From Allobranchiibius sp. CTAmp26 (GTDB taxonomy: Bacteria; Actinomycetota; Actinomycetes; Actinomycetales; Dermatophilaceae), in contig NZ_JAGEKR010000010.1 of assembly GCF_017565405.1 (NCBI RefSeq), forward strand, positions 248,001 through 312,000: 64,000 nucleotides of DNA, given 5' to 3'. Positions 16,215 through 25,618 of this stretch are shown piece by piece; within the stretch, counting starts at the first letter, position 1, and every line of letters begins with the position of its first letter. The translations under genes were made by a program, and so were the position numbers. The notes beneath the pieces are model-generated. The model was given only the letters and a program-made list of their open reading frames with translations, made no database searches and was not told the origin of the DNA.

Positions 16215-16985
16215 TCAGCCCTCGGGCATCGCCCGCAGCAACGCGTCGGTCAGCTCCCGGCGCGCGGTCGTCAGCGACGGGCCGTACCAGGTGAGCGCGC
16301 GGCCGGAGACGAGGGCTGTCGGCACCGCGAACGCCTCGGGCCCGTCGTCGGGATCGAACGCGTACGGCTCGTCGGGCAGGACGACCAGCTGCGCGACCTG
16401 TTCGATCTCGGCCACGTCCACGTGCGGATAGCGCGGCGCGTCGGCGTACGCGTTGACCGGGCCGAGCCGGTGCAGCAGGTCACCGGCGAAGGTCCCGCCC
16501 CCGACCACCATCCACGGGTCGCGCCAGACCGCGATCGCGGCACTCACGGCCGGCAACGTCGCCGGGGCGGACCACACCTCGCGGGCCTCGGCGAGCCATT
16601 CCGGCCGGGGCCAACCCAGTGCCGCGAACAACCGGCCGAGAGATCCCAGCGCGCCCGGCAGGTCTGCGATCTCGGTGACCCACACCGCGATCCCCGCGGC
16701 GCGCAGCCGCCGCACGTCGAGTTCGCGGTTCTCCTCCCGGTTGGCCACCACCACGTCGGGACGCAGCGCGCGGATCGCGGCGAGGTCGGGGTTCTTGGTG
16801 CCGCGCACCCGGCGTACGTCGAGATCGGGGGGATGCGTGCACCAGTCCGTCGCGCCCACCACTGCCTCCGGACGCGCAAGAGCGAGGGTCTCGGTCAGCG
16901 ACGGCACCAGCGAGACCACCCGGCGGGCGGGCCCGGTCAGCTCCAGCGGGTGTCCGAGGTCGTCGAGCGGCAGCACGCCCCTCAT
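16215..16985 (-). CDS. Helical-backbone metal receptor, BtuF-like
   Basis: 256 residues. RRVVSLVPSLTETLALA and VVGATDWCTHPPDLDVRRV match the periplasmic-binding-protein fold used for cobalamin and siderophores (PF01497 type), and LAAIRALRPDVVVANREENR is the typical next helix. There is no signal peptide or lipobox, and no permease or ATPase gene adjoins, so it may be a cytosolic ligand-binding protein rather than a transporter component. ATG 16985 is preceded by GAGAGG. The long upstream reading is antisense to the MarR gene and was rejected. Confidence 0.72.
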   Translation of the reverse strand: MRGVLPLDDLGHPLELTGPARRVVSLVPSLTETLALARPEAVVGATDWCTHPPDLDVRRVRGTKNPDLAAIRALRPDVVVANREENRELDVRRLRAAGIAVWVTEIADLPGALGSLGRLFAALGWPRPEWLAEAREVWSAPATLPAVSAAIAVWRDPWMVVGGGTFAGDLLHRLGPVNAYADAPRYPHVDVAEIEQVAQLVVLPDEPYAFDPDDGPEAFAVPTALVSGRALTWYGPSLTTARRELTDALLRAMPEG

Positions 16986-17040
16986 CCAACCTCTCGCCCG
17001 GGCGCCGCCCCGAACGTGACTGTCCTCCGTGTCGTCGTTC

Positions 17041-17478
17041 TCACAGACGCTCCAGAAGGCCTGCGAGGCGCCGGACCGCGTCGCCGTCGAGCTCCGAGAG
17101 GGCATGCGGCGTACGCAGGAGGATCGCGTCGGCGGTGGCGACCGCGGCATGCCCCTCGTCGGTGAGAGCGACGAGCTTGCGCCGTCCGTCCTCGGGGTGA
17201 GGTCTGCGTTCGACCAGCCCATGAGCCTGCAGTTTGTCGACCACCAGCGTCGCGTAGGGAGCATCGAAACCGTGGGCATCGGCGATCTGCGAGAGCGTCG
17301 ACGGTCCATGCCGAAGTTGGAACAGGACCTTCCCGCGCCCGGCGCCGAGACCGAATCCCAGGGCCTTCGCAAGCTCTTCGTGCCGGTTCTGAGCACTCAC
17401 GAACTGCTGCATGAGTGCCCAGGCGTACGCCGCCGGGTCGGCCGGACGATCGCCACCCGCCTGCTTCGCAGCTGTCAC
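17041..17478 (-). CDS. MarR-family transcriptional regulator
   Basis: 145 residues from the GTG at 17478, which overlaps the SDR stop (GTGA). The winged helix is visible in STLSQIADAHGFDAPYATLV (recognition helix) and VERRPHPEDGRRKLVALT (wing with the DxRxx motif). It is the second gene of an operon with the SDR and probably represses it through the TTGTA-N5-TACAA palindromes in the promoter at 18192-18227. The ligand is unknown. The N-terminal helix starts at AAYAWALMQQFVSAQ, consistent with dimerisation. Confidence 0.83.
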   Translation of the reverse strand: MTAAKQAGGDRPADPAAYAWALMQQFVSAQNRHEELAKALGFGLGAGRGKVLFQLRHGPSTLSQIADAHGFDAPYATLVVDKLQAHGLVERRPHPEDGRRKLVALTDEGHAAVATADAILLRTPHALSELDGDAVRRLAGLLERL

Positions 17479-18191
17479 CACGGCACCGTGCGACCCAGGT
17501 AGTCCACGTAGTGCAGGCCCGGTCGGCCGCCGAGATCGTCGATCGTGGTCACCACGTGGGGGATGCTCTCCCCCACCTCGAGTCGCGCGTCCTCGCCGCC
17601 CATCTCGGTCTTCACCCACCCCGGCGCCATGAGCACCAGGGTCCGGTCCTCTCCCTCATGACGCGCTGCGTAGCTGCGCATGAACGTGTTGAGTGCGGCC
17701 TTGCTGCCGCGGTAGACCTCGTGGCCGCCGCGTTCGTTGTTCGTCACGCTGCCCTGGCCCGAGGACATCACCCCGATGGTGCCGGTCGGCGTCAGGAGGT
17801 CCTGCAGGGTCTCGATCACCCGCAACGGGCTGAGCGCGTTGGTCACCATCACTCGCACGAACTCCTCCGTGCTCGTCTGCGCGACGGTCCCCTCCGGCCG
17901 GTTGGTGACCCCGGCGCTGACGAAGAGGACGTCGAACGTGCGGTCCGCCAGCCGCCCGCGCAGGGCGTCAATCTGCTCCGGCACCGTCACGTCTACCGTC
18001 TCGATCTCGATGCTGCCGGACGGTCCATCGGCCGCCGGCAGCGTCGTCGAACTCGGATCGCGGACGGTCGCAACGACGTGCCATCCGCGACGTGCCCACT
18101 CCTGTGCCAGGGCGTGGCCCAGACCCCGAGAAGCTCCGATGAGGAGAACAGATCTCGATACCGTCGCGCTCGTTCGATCGGTTGTAGTCAT
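17475..18191 (-). CDS. Short-chain dehydrogenase/reductase
   Basis: 238 residues. SVLLIGASRGLGHALAQEWA is the NAD(P) loop (GxxxGxG), FDVLFVSAGVT replaces the NNAG strand, GVMSSGQGSV carries the catalytic Ser, and YRGSKAALN is the YxxxK pair. Classical cytoplasmic SDR with unknown substrate. Start ATG lies only about 1-2 nt inside the predicted transcription start, so the message may be leaderless. Translationally coupled to the MarR gene, which probably controls it. Confidence 0.85.
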   Translation of the reverse strand: MTTTDRTSATVSRSVLLIGASRGLGHALAQEWARRGWHVVATVRDPSSTTLPAADGPSGSIEIETVDVTVPEQIDALRGRLADRTFDVLFVSAGVTNRPEGTVAQTSTEEFVRVMVTNALSPLRVIETLQDLLTPTGTIGVMSSGQGSVTNNERGGHEVYRGSKAALNTFMRSYAARHEGEDRTLVLMAPGWVKTEMGGEDARLEVGESIPHVVTTIDDLGGRPGLHYVDYLGRTVPW

Positions 18192-18227
18192 AACAACAGT
18201 TGTACGTCATACAATTAAATAGGTCAA
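18192..18227 (-). promoter_or_regulatory. Promoter with MarR-type operators for the SDR-MarR operon
   Basis: Minus strand: a -35 box TTGACC (18227-18222), 17 nt, then TACAAC (18204-18199) as -10. Overlapping inverted repeats cover the -10 and start codon: TTGTA-CGTCA-TACAA (18200-18214), ACAAC-A-GTTGT (18193-18203) and GTTGT-N7-ACAAC (18181-18197). The expected start of RNA coincides with the ATG. Repressor binding here would block RNA polymerase directly. Confidence 0.6.
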
Positions 18228-18239
18228 TGTGCGCAGCGC

Positions 18240-19184
18240 CTACTGCTCGTGGACGATCCGTCGTCGAGTGACGTGGAAGCCCGCACGAATGAAGGCCGCG
18301 CGCATCGGCGTGTTGGCTGCGTCCGTCGTACCCACGATCTGGTCCTGATCGTCGTCGTGATGCACGTGCACCATCTCTGCGAGGACGTCGTGCACGTACC
18401 CGTTTCCGCGGTGCTCCGGGAGGATCCCGAGATAGCTGATGCTCGCGTCGTACGCCGTTCTCGTGGGGATCATGAAACCGACGTGCGTCCGGCCGTCGAC
18501 CACGGCCACCCGCCAGGACGCACGCTCGCCCGGCAGTGAAAGGTAGAACTGCAGGTCGTCGTCGGCGAGCGCTTCGACGCCTTCGTCGGCGACCATGTGC
18601 AGGGTGTGGGCATCCAGGGTGCCGTCGGCCACCCTGGCGAACATCGTGCGGAACGTGGCGTCGGGCGCAGCCTCGAACCGCAGCCGAGTGGATCGGGCCG
18701 GCCGCGGATCAGCGCCCGAACGGCGGTAGCTGACCCGCTCGGTCGTCCGGGAGAAGCCGCCTGCCCTGGCAGCGTGCTCGCGCCACCGCACGGCCGCGAC
18801 GGCAGCAGGGTCGTCGGCCCAAGCTGCGGGTACATCCACGTTGAACTCCAACGCCGAACCGGGACCGAACGCCTCAATCCCCCGTGCGATGAGAGCGGCA
18901 CCCACCTGCTCCGGCTGATCAGAAGCATCGCGCAGCAGGAGACAGTCCAATGTGGTGGGCCGCTCCGCGGTCTCCCCGCCCCACCACAGGGCCCGACCGA
19001 TCACCGCGCCGTCCTGCACCGCTACCCAGGCCCACTCAGGCCGGTAGTTCCGGCTGTCCAGTTCGCGCCGAAGCCGAAGGTCGTCGACCCAGGCGACGGG
19101 CTCCGTGCCACGCCATCCGAAGAGCGGACTGAGGTCGTCGCTGGTGATACGTCGAACCGAGATGGGGTTGCTGCTGACCGGCAT
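18240..19184 (-). CDS. GNAT-family N-acetyltransferase
   Basis: 314 residues, long enough for two tandem GNAT-like halves. The C-terminal half has the acetyl-CoA motif A: ISYLGILPEHRGNGYVHDVL (R/Q-x-x-G-x-G/A) followed by IVGTTDAANTPMRAAFIRAG, the end strand of the fold. The N-terminal half (RPEWAWVAVQDGAVIGRALW) looks like a degenerate GNAT sheet. Cytoplasmic; acceptor unknown. ATG 19184 is chosen, 19196 is a weak alternative; neither has a strong ribosome site. Confidence 0.75.
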   Translation of the reverse strand: MPVSSNPISVRRITSDDLSPLFGWRGTEPVAWVDDLRLRRELDSRNYRPEWAWVAVQDGAVIGRALWWGGETAERPTTLDCLLLRDASDQPEQVGAALIARGIEAFGPGSALEFNVDVPAAWADDPAAVAAVRWREHAARAGGFSRTTERVSYRRSGADPRPARSTRLRFEAAPDATFRTMFARVADGTLDAHTLHMVADEGVEALADDDLQFYLSLPGERASWRVAVVDGRTHVGFMIPTRTAYDASISYLGILPEHRGNGYVHDVLAEMVHVHHDDDQDQIVGTTDAANTPMRAAFIRAGFHVTRRRIVHEQ

Positions 19185-19347
19185 TGCACCGAGCATGCCT
19201 CGGGATCGACCCTCACGTCACGGGCATTTCGGCCCGGACCGGCACCCCGCGCGGTGCTAATGGGGTGACCACGAACGCGTTCGTCAGTCGCCGTATTCGC
19301 GACTTGCCGGTGTCCGTCGCGACCCGCCGGCAGCCGTCGTCGCGAGG

Positions 19348-20421
19348 TCACGACCGCTTGCGCCGACTCACCGGCCCCTCGGTCACCAGGGTGCGCAACC
19401 GCTGCGGCAGGGACTCCCGCCGCAGTGCCGGACTGCTCGTGCCGACGTTGCCGGTCATCCCGGCGACGGCGTCCGACAGGGCGCGATGTGGATCGGCGCT
19501 CGGCCGCCATCCCAGGTCGTGATGGGCGCGTGCGCAGTCCTGCAACGGCACGCCGAACGCGAGGTCGATCCACCCGGGGCTGAGCGGCTGCAGCCTGGCT
19601 CGCCAACTGCCCGATACGAGGCTGCGCAGCATCGGGGCGGGCATCTGCACCGCGCGGGCGCCGAGGACGTCCGCGACGATCTCCCGCGTCAGCGGCTCGT
19701 CCGCCGCCAGGTTGAACGCGCCGCCGCGGCTCTGGTCCAGCACCCGCACGAGCGCGTCCGCCACGTCGTCCGAATGCACCACTGGGATGGCGAATCGGCG
19801 ATCCAGTGGCAGCAGCGGCAGGTACCGCAGCAGCTTCACCGGGAAGTACGCCGGCAGGCCGTAGCGGTCGAGCGCGGCACCCGCGTCCCGCTGCATGACG
19901 ATGCCCGGGCGGATGCGGGTGACCGTCATCCCCTGGGGATGCTCGCGCCCGTACGCGTCCAGCAGAGTCTCGGCGGCCGCCTTGTCCGAGCTGTACTGCG
20001 AGGTCGGCATCCCCGAGTGCGGATAGGACTCGTCGACCGGAACGTTGCTCGCCTTGGGTGCGTAGGTGCCGACGGAGGACATGTGCACGAAGTGGTCGAC
20101 GCCGGCCGCATGCGCCGCGGTGAGCACGGCCTTCGTGCCCCCCACGCCGACGCGGTGCAGGTAGACCGGCCGGCGGGTGGGCTGGAACGCCCAGACGAGG
20201 TGCACCACCGCGTCCACGCCGACCATGGCCTCCTCCAACGCCGCCTGCGAGTTGTCGTCGCCGAGGTCGACGCGGTGCCAGCGCACGTCGTCGTAGGGCG
20301 GCTCGGGCGGCGGCGGGCGCCGCGCGAGTCCGACGACCTGCACGTCCTCCCGGTCGGCCAGGCGGCGCAGGAGCGCAGTGCCGATGTTGCCGCTGGCGCC
20401 GGTGACGAGGACCCGGGTCAT
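19348..20421 (-). CDS. NAD-dependent epimerase/dehydratase family protein (extended SDR)
   Basis: 357 residues. RVLVTGASGNIGTALLRRLA (TGxxGxxG), VDAVVHLVWAFQPTRRP, HMSSVGTYAP (catalytic Ser/Thr strand) and YSSDKAAAETLLD (YxxxK) are all present, so it is a complete extended SDR. The C-terminal 100 residues include LSPGWIDLAFGVPLQDCARA, seen in actinobacterial relatives acting on sugar nucleotides or small molecules. The ATG overlaps the Rieske gene stop (ATGA), so the two are coupled. Substrate unknown. Confidence 0.82.
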   Translation of the reverse strand: MTRVLVTGASGNIGTALLRRLADREDVQVVGLARRPPPPEPPYDDVRWHRVDLGDDNSQAALEEAMVGVDAVVHLVWAFQPTRRPVYLHRVGVGGTKAVLTAAHAAGVDHFVHMSSVGTYAPKASNVPVDESYPHSGMPTSQYSSDKAAAETLLDAYGREHPQGMTVTRIRPGIVMQRDAGAALDRYGLPAYFPVKLLRYLPLLPLDRRFAIPVVHSDDVADALVRVLDQSRGGAFNLAADEPLTREIVADVLGARAVQMPAPMLRSLVSGSWRARLQPLSPGWIDLAFGVPLQDCARAHHDLGWRPSADPHRALSDAVAGMTGNVGTSSPALRRESLPQRLRTLVTEGPVSRRKRS

Positions 20422-20771
20422 CGGACCTCCAGGCCGTTCGCCGTACGCACCAGCCGGCGTACCCGCAGCTTCAGCCGGCGGCCGTAGGAGAGCACGAGGC
20501 CGGTATAGCCCGGCGTGCTGCCGTGGTAGCCGAGGAAGCCGCGCGGTCCGGCGACCATCGCCCCGGTGACGACGTCGTACCGGCTCTGGTGCCAGGGGCA
20601 CACGAGGCAGCCCTCGGCGTCCACGTGCCCCTCGCTCAGGTCGGCAAGTTGATGGCGGCACCGGCGGGACACCGCGAAGTCCTCGCCGTTGCTGTTGCCG
20701 ACAGCCCATCTACCGAGCCTGCGGACCGATCCGGGGGGAAGGTCGGCAGCGACCGGCCGTTGTTCGCTCAT
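20418..20771 (-). CDS. Rieske (2Fe-2S) domain protein
   Basis: 117 residues, a single Rieske domain. [15 protein letters not shown] gives the CxH ligand pair and [15 protein letters not shown] the CxxH pair that hold the 2Fe-2S cluster. [13 protein letters not shown] matches stand-alone ferredoxin-like Rieske proteins that pass electrons to oxygenases or reductases. No signal peptide. Coupled by ATGA to the epimerase gene, suggesting that they act in one pathway, although no oxygenase is encoded nearby. Confidence 0.87.
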   Translation of the reverse strand: MSEQRPVAADLPPGSVRRLGRWAVGNSNGEDFAVSRRCRHQLADLSEGHVDAEGCLVCPWHQSRYDVVTGAMVAGPRGFLGYHGSTPGYTGLVLSYGRRLKLRVRRLVRTANGLEVR

Positions 20772-20868
20772 GTGCCTGCGATACCCGTTCGGCGCGATGG
20801 TGACGCGTCGTCCGCGTGCCCCACCGCGGCTGCCTGGCCTAGCGACGCCGGGGGCATACTTCCTATCC

Positions 20869-21906
20869 GTGCGTGCCCTAGCCAAGACCACTGCTGCTCC
20901 TGGCCTCGAGTTGATCGATGCCCCCGAACCGGACTGCGGCCCCGACGACGTCAAGATCCGGGTGCTGCGGGCGGGGTTGTGCGGCACAGACCTGCACCTG
21001 GAGCAGTGGGACGAGTGGGCCGCCGCGACGCTGCGCGTGCCCCAGATCATCGGCCACGAGTTCTTCGGCGAGGTCGTGCAGGTCGGCGCCAACGTCACCA
21101 GCGTCTTCGTGGGTCAGCGCGTCTCCGGCGAGGGGCACATCGTCTGCGGTGAGTGCCGCAACTGCCGTGCCGGCCGTCGCAACCTGTGCATCCGCACGAT
21201 CGGCATCGGCGTCAACAGGAACGGCGCGTTCGCCGACTACGTCGTCATCCCGGCGACCAACGCGTGGGTGCAACCCGACGACCTGGACCCCGACGTGGGC
21301 GCCATCTTCGACCCGTTCGGCAACGCGACCCACACCGCGCTGTCCTTCCCCATCGCGGGAGAGGACATCCTCGTCACCGGGGCCGGCCCGATCGGCGTGA
21401 TGGGCGCCGCGATCGCCAAGCACGTGGGTGCCCGCAACGTCGTCGTGACCGACATCAGCGACTACCGCCTCGGCCTCGCCAAGGCAGCCGGTGCCGACCG
21501 GGTGGTCAACGTCTCCCGCGAGCGGATCGCCGACGCGCAGCGCGACCTCGGGATGCGCGAGGGCTTCGACATCGCCCTGGAGATGTCCGGCCATCCGGCG
21601 GCCGTCGAGGAGATGCTCGCCAACATGAACCACGGCGGCCGGATCGCCATGCTGGGACTGCCCGCCGGGCCGTTCCCGATCGACTGGGGACGGGTGATCA
21701 CCCACATGATCACCATCAAGGGCATCTACGGCCGCGAGATGTACGACACCTGGTACGCCATGAGCGCGATGCTGCAGTCCTCCGACCTGCTCGCGCAGGC
21801 CCTGCAGTCGGTCATCACCCATCGCTTCCCCGCGGAGCAGTGGCAGGAAGCGTTCGACACCGCCCGGTCCGGGCAGTGCGGCAAGGTCGTCATGGACTGG
21901 AGCTGA
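20869..21906 (+). CDS. tdh: L-threonine 3-dehydrogenase
   Basis: 345 residues, normal for the family, starting at a GTG. Medium-chain zinc dehydrogenase. [18 protein letters not shown] carries the catalytic-zinc Cys, [14 protein letters not shown] the zinc His-Glu, [15 protein letters not shown] the four Cys of the structural zinc, and [19 protein letters not shown] the NAD-binding GxGxx[17 protein letters not shown] is typical for Tdh. It oxidises L-threonine to 2-amino-3-ketobutyrate, which the product of the next gene (kbl) splits with CoA to glycine and acetyl-CoA. Upstream, a short A/T-containing stretch (CATACTTCCTATCC) ends at the GTG, so a leaderless message is possible. Confidence 0.93.
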   Translation: MRALAKTTAAPGLELIDAPEPDCGPDDVKIRVLRAGLCGTDLHLEQWDEWAAATLRVPQIIGHEFFGEVVQVGANVTSVFVGQRVSGEGHIVCGECRNCRAGRRNLCIRTIGIGVNRNGAFADYVVIPATNAWVQPDDLDPDVGAIFDPFGNATHTALSFPIAGEDILVTGAGPIGVMGAAIAKHVGARNVVVTDISDYRLGLAKAAGADRVVNVSRERIADAQRDLGMREGFDIALEMSGHPAAVEEMLANMNHGGRIAMLGLPAGPFPIDWGRVITHMITIKGIYGREMYDTWYAMSAMLQSSDLLAQALQSVITHRFPAEQWQEAFDTARSGQCGKVVMDWS

Positions 21907-21947
21907 CGCCACCGCGTCGCTCCCTCACCCCGCCCGAGGAGACATCG

Positions 21948-23147
21948 ATGTACGACATCAAGGACGCCCTGACCGCGACCCTCGCCGAGATCGAGGACGC
22001 GGGGCTGACCAAGCACGAGCGGGAGCTGACCTCAGCGCAGTCCTCGCACGTGCGCACCAAGCAGGGCGACGCGCTGAACTTCTGCGCGAACAACTACCTC
22101 GGGCTGGCCGACCACCCCGAGATCGTCGCGGCCGCGACCGCCGCCCTGCAGGAGTGGGGCTTCGGGATGGCGTCCGTCCGCTTCATCTGCGGCACGCAGT
22201 CCCAGCACACCGAGCTCGAACGCCGGATCGCCGACTTCGTCGGCCAGGAGGCGGCGATCCTCTACTCCTCCTGCTTCGACGCCAACGGCGGCACCTTCGA
22301 GGTGCTCTTCGAGGCGCAGGACGCGATCATCTCCGACGCGCTCAACCATGCCTCGCTCATCGACGGCATCCGGCTGTCGAAGGCGAAGCGCTTCCGCTAC
22401 CAGAACGCCGACATGGCCGACCTGCGCACGCAGCTGCAGGCGGCCCGCGAGGTGGGCGCCCGACGTACGGTCATTGTCACCGACGGCGTGTTCTCGATGG
22501 ACGGGTACTACGCGCCGCTGGACGAGATCTGCGACCTGGCAGAGGAGTTCGGCGCCCTCGTGATGGTCGACGACTCGCACGCGGTGGGCTTCGTCGGCGA
22601 CGGCGGACGTGGGACGCATGAGTTGAAGGGCGTGCTCGACCGGGTCGACATCGTCACCGGCACCCTCGGCAAGGCCCTCGGCGGAGCCTCCGGCGGGTAC
22701 GTCGCCGCGCACCGGGAGATCGTCGACCTGCTCCGTCAGCGCTCGCGGCCCTACCTCTTCTCGAACGCCGTGGCGCCGAGCGTCGTGGCCGGCTCGCTGA
22801 AGGCGCTCGAACTCGCCGCGACCTCCACCGAGCAGCGAGAGGCGTTGCGGCGCAACACCTCCCTCTTCCGCGAGCTGATGACCGGCGCAGGGTTCGAACT
22901 GCTGCCCGGTGGGCACCCGATCGTCCCGGTGATGTTCCCGGGCGAGGAGGGCGCGCGCATGGCCGCGCAGGTCGCCGACGCCATGCTCGAACGCGGTGTC
23001 TACGTGATCGCCTTCTCCTACCCCGTCGTACCCCAGGGGAAGGCGCGCATCCGCGTCCAGCTGTCGGCCGCGCACAGTGAAGACGACGTGCGCACCTGCG
23101 TGCAGGCGTTCGTCGACGCACGCGACGAGGTCACCGCAGGCAGGTGA
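21948..23147 (+). CDS. kbl: 2-amino-3-ketobutyrate CoA ligase (glycine C-acetyltransferase)
   Basis: 399 residues from an ATG 5 nt after GAGGAG. Alpha-oxoamine synthase of PLP fold type [65 protein letters not shown] (PLP-ring Asp and His) and [20 protein letters not shown] with the PLP Lys in TLGKALGG. It cleaves 2-amino-3-ketobutyrate with CoA to glycine and acetyl-CoA, completing the threonine route begun by Tdh. Located 41 nt after tdh. The stop codon lies in the loop of a perfect hairpin. Confidence 0.95.
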   Translation: MYDIKDALTATLAEIEDAGLTKHERELTSAQSSHVRTKQGDALNFCANNYLGLADHPEIVAAATAALQEWGFGMASVRFICGTQSQHTELERRIADFVGQEAAILYSSCFDANGGTFEVLFEAQDAIISDALNHASLIDGIRLSKAKRFRYQNADMADLRTQLQAAREVGARRTVIVTDGVFSMDGYYAPLDEICDLAEEFGALVMVDDSHAVGFVGDGGRGTHELKGVLDRVDIVTGTLGKALGGASGGYVAAHREIVDLLRQRSRPYLFSNAVAPSVVAGSLKALELAATSTEQREALRRNTSLFRELMTGAGFELLPGGHPIVPVMFPGEEGARMAAQVADAMLERGVYVIAFSYPVVPQGKARIRVQLSAAHSEDDVRTCVQAFVDARDEVTAGR

Positions 23148-23163
23148 TCCTGCCTGCGGTGAC
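23130..23163 (+). terminator. Perfect 15-bp hairpin at the end of kbl
   Basis: GTCACCGCAGGCAGG (23130-23144) pairs perfectly with CCTGCCTGCGGTGAC (23149-23163) around a 4-nt loop TGAT that contains most of the kbl stop codon. No T-run follows, as is common for actinobacterial terminators. It also separates kbl from the convergent MFS gene. Confidence 0.65.
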
Positions 23164-23189
23164 CGGGGTCGGCGGAGGGGGATCCCCCG

Positions 23190-24677
23190 TCAGTTCTCCT
23201 CCACCGCGTGGGAATCGGTGAGCGTGAGCGCGCCCCCGATGGCGATGACGCCGACCACCGCCGCCAGCACGGCGTAGGTGATGCGCTCACCGTGGAAGAA
23301 CGACGCCACCAGACTGCTGCTCCAGGTGCCGGCCGGCAGCTGAGCCGTCACGAGCGCCGCGATGAGCGTGCCGACGATCGCGGTGCCGACGCTCGTACCG
23401 ACCTCCTGCGCGCTGTCGTTGAGCGCCGCGCCGACCGACGTGCGGTTGGCGGGCATCGCATCGATGAGGGCGACCGCGCAGATGGTCATCACGGTGCGCA
23501 GTCCGATCGTCATGAGGACCATCGAGGCGGCGATGGGGGCGTACCCGTGACTGACGCCCCAGGACAGGCCCACCAGGGAGAGGGTCAGGCAGACGGCGCC
23601 GACGAGGCAGGCGATGCGGTGGCCGAAGCGCTTGCCCAGCCACTCCGACAGCGGGGTGGCCGCGATCATCGTGATGATGATCGGCAGATTCGCGAGACCA
23701 GCCCTGACCGGGCTCCAGCCGTACGCGTACTGGAAGTGCAGGATCAGACCGAAGAGGACCGCGGCCATCGCGATGGAGGTGCCGATCTGGGCGAGCACGG
23801 CGCCGCGGGCGGTGCCGTTGGACATGATCGACAGGTCCAGCATCGGTGCGACGGTGCGGCGCTCGTGCCACACCCAGGTGACGCCGGCGGCGAGCGCGCC
23901 GACGATCGAGGCGAGGGTGACCACCGAGAGCCATCCGTGCTGCACGCCGCTGGTCAGGGAGTAGCAGGCCAGTCCGATCATCGTGATGCTGAGGGCCGCT
24001 CCCGGCAGGTCGAGCCGGTCCTTGGTCAGGTCCTCGGGCCGGTCCGCGCTCACTCCGAGACGTACGCCGATGCAGGCGATCAGCGCGATCGGGGCGTTCA
24101 CGACCAGCAGCCACTCCCACCGCACGTGCGCGAGGGCGGTGCCGCCGAGCAGCGGGCCGAGGATGAAGCCGGACATCCCGACGACGATCATCACGGTCAC
24201 CGCGCGCATCCGCAGCGCCTTGTCGTCGAAGAGGCGGAAGACGAGGGAGTTGGTGATGGGCGCCATCGCCGCCGCCGCGACGCCGAGCGCCGCCCGCAGC
24301 ACGATCAGCTCCCCGGTCGATTCGACGAAGATCACTCCCAGGCTGAGCACGCCGAAGAGCGCGAGCCCGACCAGGAGGACCCGGCGCCGACCCAGACGGT
24401 CGGCGATCGACCCGGAGGTGAGCAGCAGTCCGCCGAAGGTCAGCGAGTACGCGCCGGTGACCCATTGCAGCGCCGTGGTGCCGCTGCCGAGGCTGCGACC
24501 GATCGTGGGCAGTGCGATGGACAAGAGCGTGTTGTCGACCATCTCGACGAAGAACGCGAGGCACAGCGCGGCCAGCGGGATCCACGCCGCGCGCAGCGAC
24601 GAGTACGTGTGCGACTGCGGCGCCGGCGTCTTGATGGCGATGTCGGCGGTGTTTGCAGGGGACGTGGTGTTCGTCAT
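23190..24677 (-). CDS. MFS drug exporter, EmrB/QacA (DHA2, 14-TM) type
   Basis: 495 residues from the ATG at 24677, 5 nt after GAGGAGG. AALCLAFFVEMVDNTLLSIA with LQWVTGAYSLTFGGLLLTSG is the DHA2 motif D1/first loop. GSIADRLGRRRVLLVGLALF is motif A, and LGPLLGGTALAHVRWEWLLV is motif C, the drug-antiporter signature. About 14 hydrophobic segments span the length. The family exports lipophilic drugs or dyes with proton influx at the plasma membrane. Convergent with kbl and without an adjacent regulator. Substrate unknown. Confidence 0.88.
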   Translation of the reverse strand: MTNTTSPANTADIAIKTPAPQSHTYSSLRAAWIPLAALCLAFFVEMVDNTLLSIALPTIGRSLGSGTTALQWVTGAYSLTFGGLLLTSGSIADRLGRRRVLLVGLALFGVLSLGVIFVESTGELIVLRAALGVAAAAMAPITNSLVFRLFDDKALRMRAVTVMIVVGMSGFILGPLLGGTALAHVRWEWLLVVNAPIALIACIGVRLGVSADRPEDLTKDRLDLPGAALSITMIGLACYSLTSGVQHGWLSVVTLASIVGALAAGVTWVWHERRTVAPMLDLSIMSNGTARGAVLAQIGTSIAMAAVLFGLILHFQYAYGWSPVRAGLANLPIIITMIAATPLSEWLGKRFGHRIACLVGAVCLTLSLVGLSWGVSHGYAPIAASMVLMTIGLRTVMTICAVALIDAMPANRTSVGAALNDSAQEVGTSVGTAIVGTLIAALVTAQLPAGTWSSSLVASFFHGERITYAVLAAVVGVIAIGGALTLTDSHAVEEN

Positions 24678-24909
24678 GGCGGCCTCCTCAGGATGACGGG
24701 CGAGCTCGGTGGACATGTCGCCGAACCTAGGGAGCCGCGCTTTCACGGTGGTTTCATCCCGGTTTCACCCATTGCCCGCGCCACACCACCCGCCTGCGCT
24801 CCGCCGGGCCGCGCGGGCAGCCGAGCTCCCCCCAGCGCCCTACCGGCCGACTATCGTCGGTGACAAGACCGAGTGTCCACCGGCGTGCTCGTCACAAGGA
24901 GATCGCTTC

Positions 24910-25410
24910 ATGAGCTCAGATGCCATCGTTCTACTCAAAGACGACCACAAGCACATCAAGAAGCTGTTCCGGGACTTCCAAGGTGCCGGCGAGAACGCCA
25001 CGAAGACAAAGGGCGACCTCGTCACCAAGATCATCGAGGCGCTGACGGTGCACACCTACCTGGAGAACGAGGTCATGTACCCCGAGGTGCGCAAGCTGCT
25101 GCCCGACCTCGAGGACGACGTGCTCGAGTCCTACGAGGAGCACCACGTAGCGGACGTGCTGTGCACGGAGCTGTTCGCGATGCAGCCCTCCGACGAACGA
25201 TTCGACGCCAAGACCACCGTCCTGATCGAGAACGTCTCCCACCACATCGATGAGGAAGAGAACGACTGGTTCCCGAAGGTGCGTGCGGGACTGAGCCGAA
25301 AGACGCTGCAGGACATCGGCGCTCAGATGGCCGACATGCGGGACAAGGCGCCCCGATCCCCCGCCCAGCCTTCGGCCCTGAAGAAGACCGTCGACGCCAT
25401 CATCAAATAG
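24910..25410 (+). CDS. Hemerythrin HHE-domain protein
   Basis: 166 residues. Metal-ligand pattern of hemerythrin-like HHE domains: LLKDDHKHIKKLFRDFQ (first His), EALTVHTYLENEVMYPEV (HxxxE), SYEEHHVADVLCTEL (HH) and NVSHHIDEEENDWFPKV (HHxxEE). Such cytoplasmic di-iron proteins sense or bind oxygen, NO or peroxide, often in stress responses. The last 25 residues are a Pro/Lys tail. It is separated by 208 nt from the downstream CsbD gene, which is on the other strand. Confidence 0.87.
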   Translation: MSSDAIVLLKDDHKHIKKLFRDFQGAGENATKTKGDLVTKIIEALTVHTYLENEVMYPEVRKLLPDLEDDVLESYEEHHVADVLCTELFAMQPSDERFDAKTTVLIENVSHHIDEEENDWFPKVRAGLSRKTLQDIGAQMADMRDKAPRSPAQPSALKKTVDAIIK

Positions 25411-25618
25411 CCACCCGCCTCCTTGTCCGCCTGACGTCTGCGCGGTAGGCGGCGGTCAGCCGTCGGCCCGCCTCGACACAGGGCTTGCGGGATGACGGCC
25501 GCCGAGCAGGGAAAGGCTCACGCCCCAGTCGTCGGCTGGCGCGTCCCACGACACCTGCAGGGGTCGTCCGCGACCGGGGTCGCCGGCGAACCCCCGCAGG
25601 GTCGAGCTGCAGCGTGGG

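Noticed and set aside
25411-25618. Minus-strand reading ending DWGVSLSLLGGRHPASPVSR as a possible gene end
   Set aside because: Composition of the end is coding-like, but there is no plausible start and the 208-nt gap is too short; left as unexplained.
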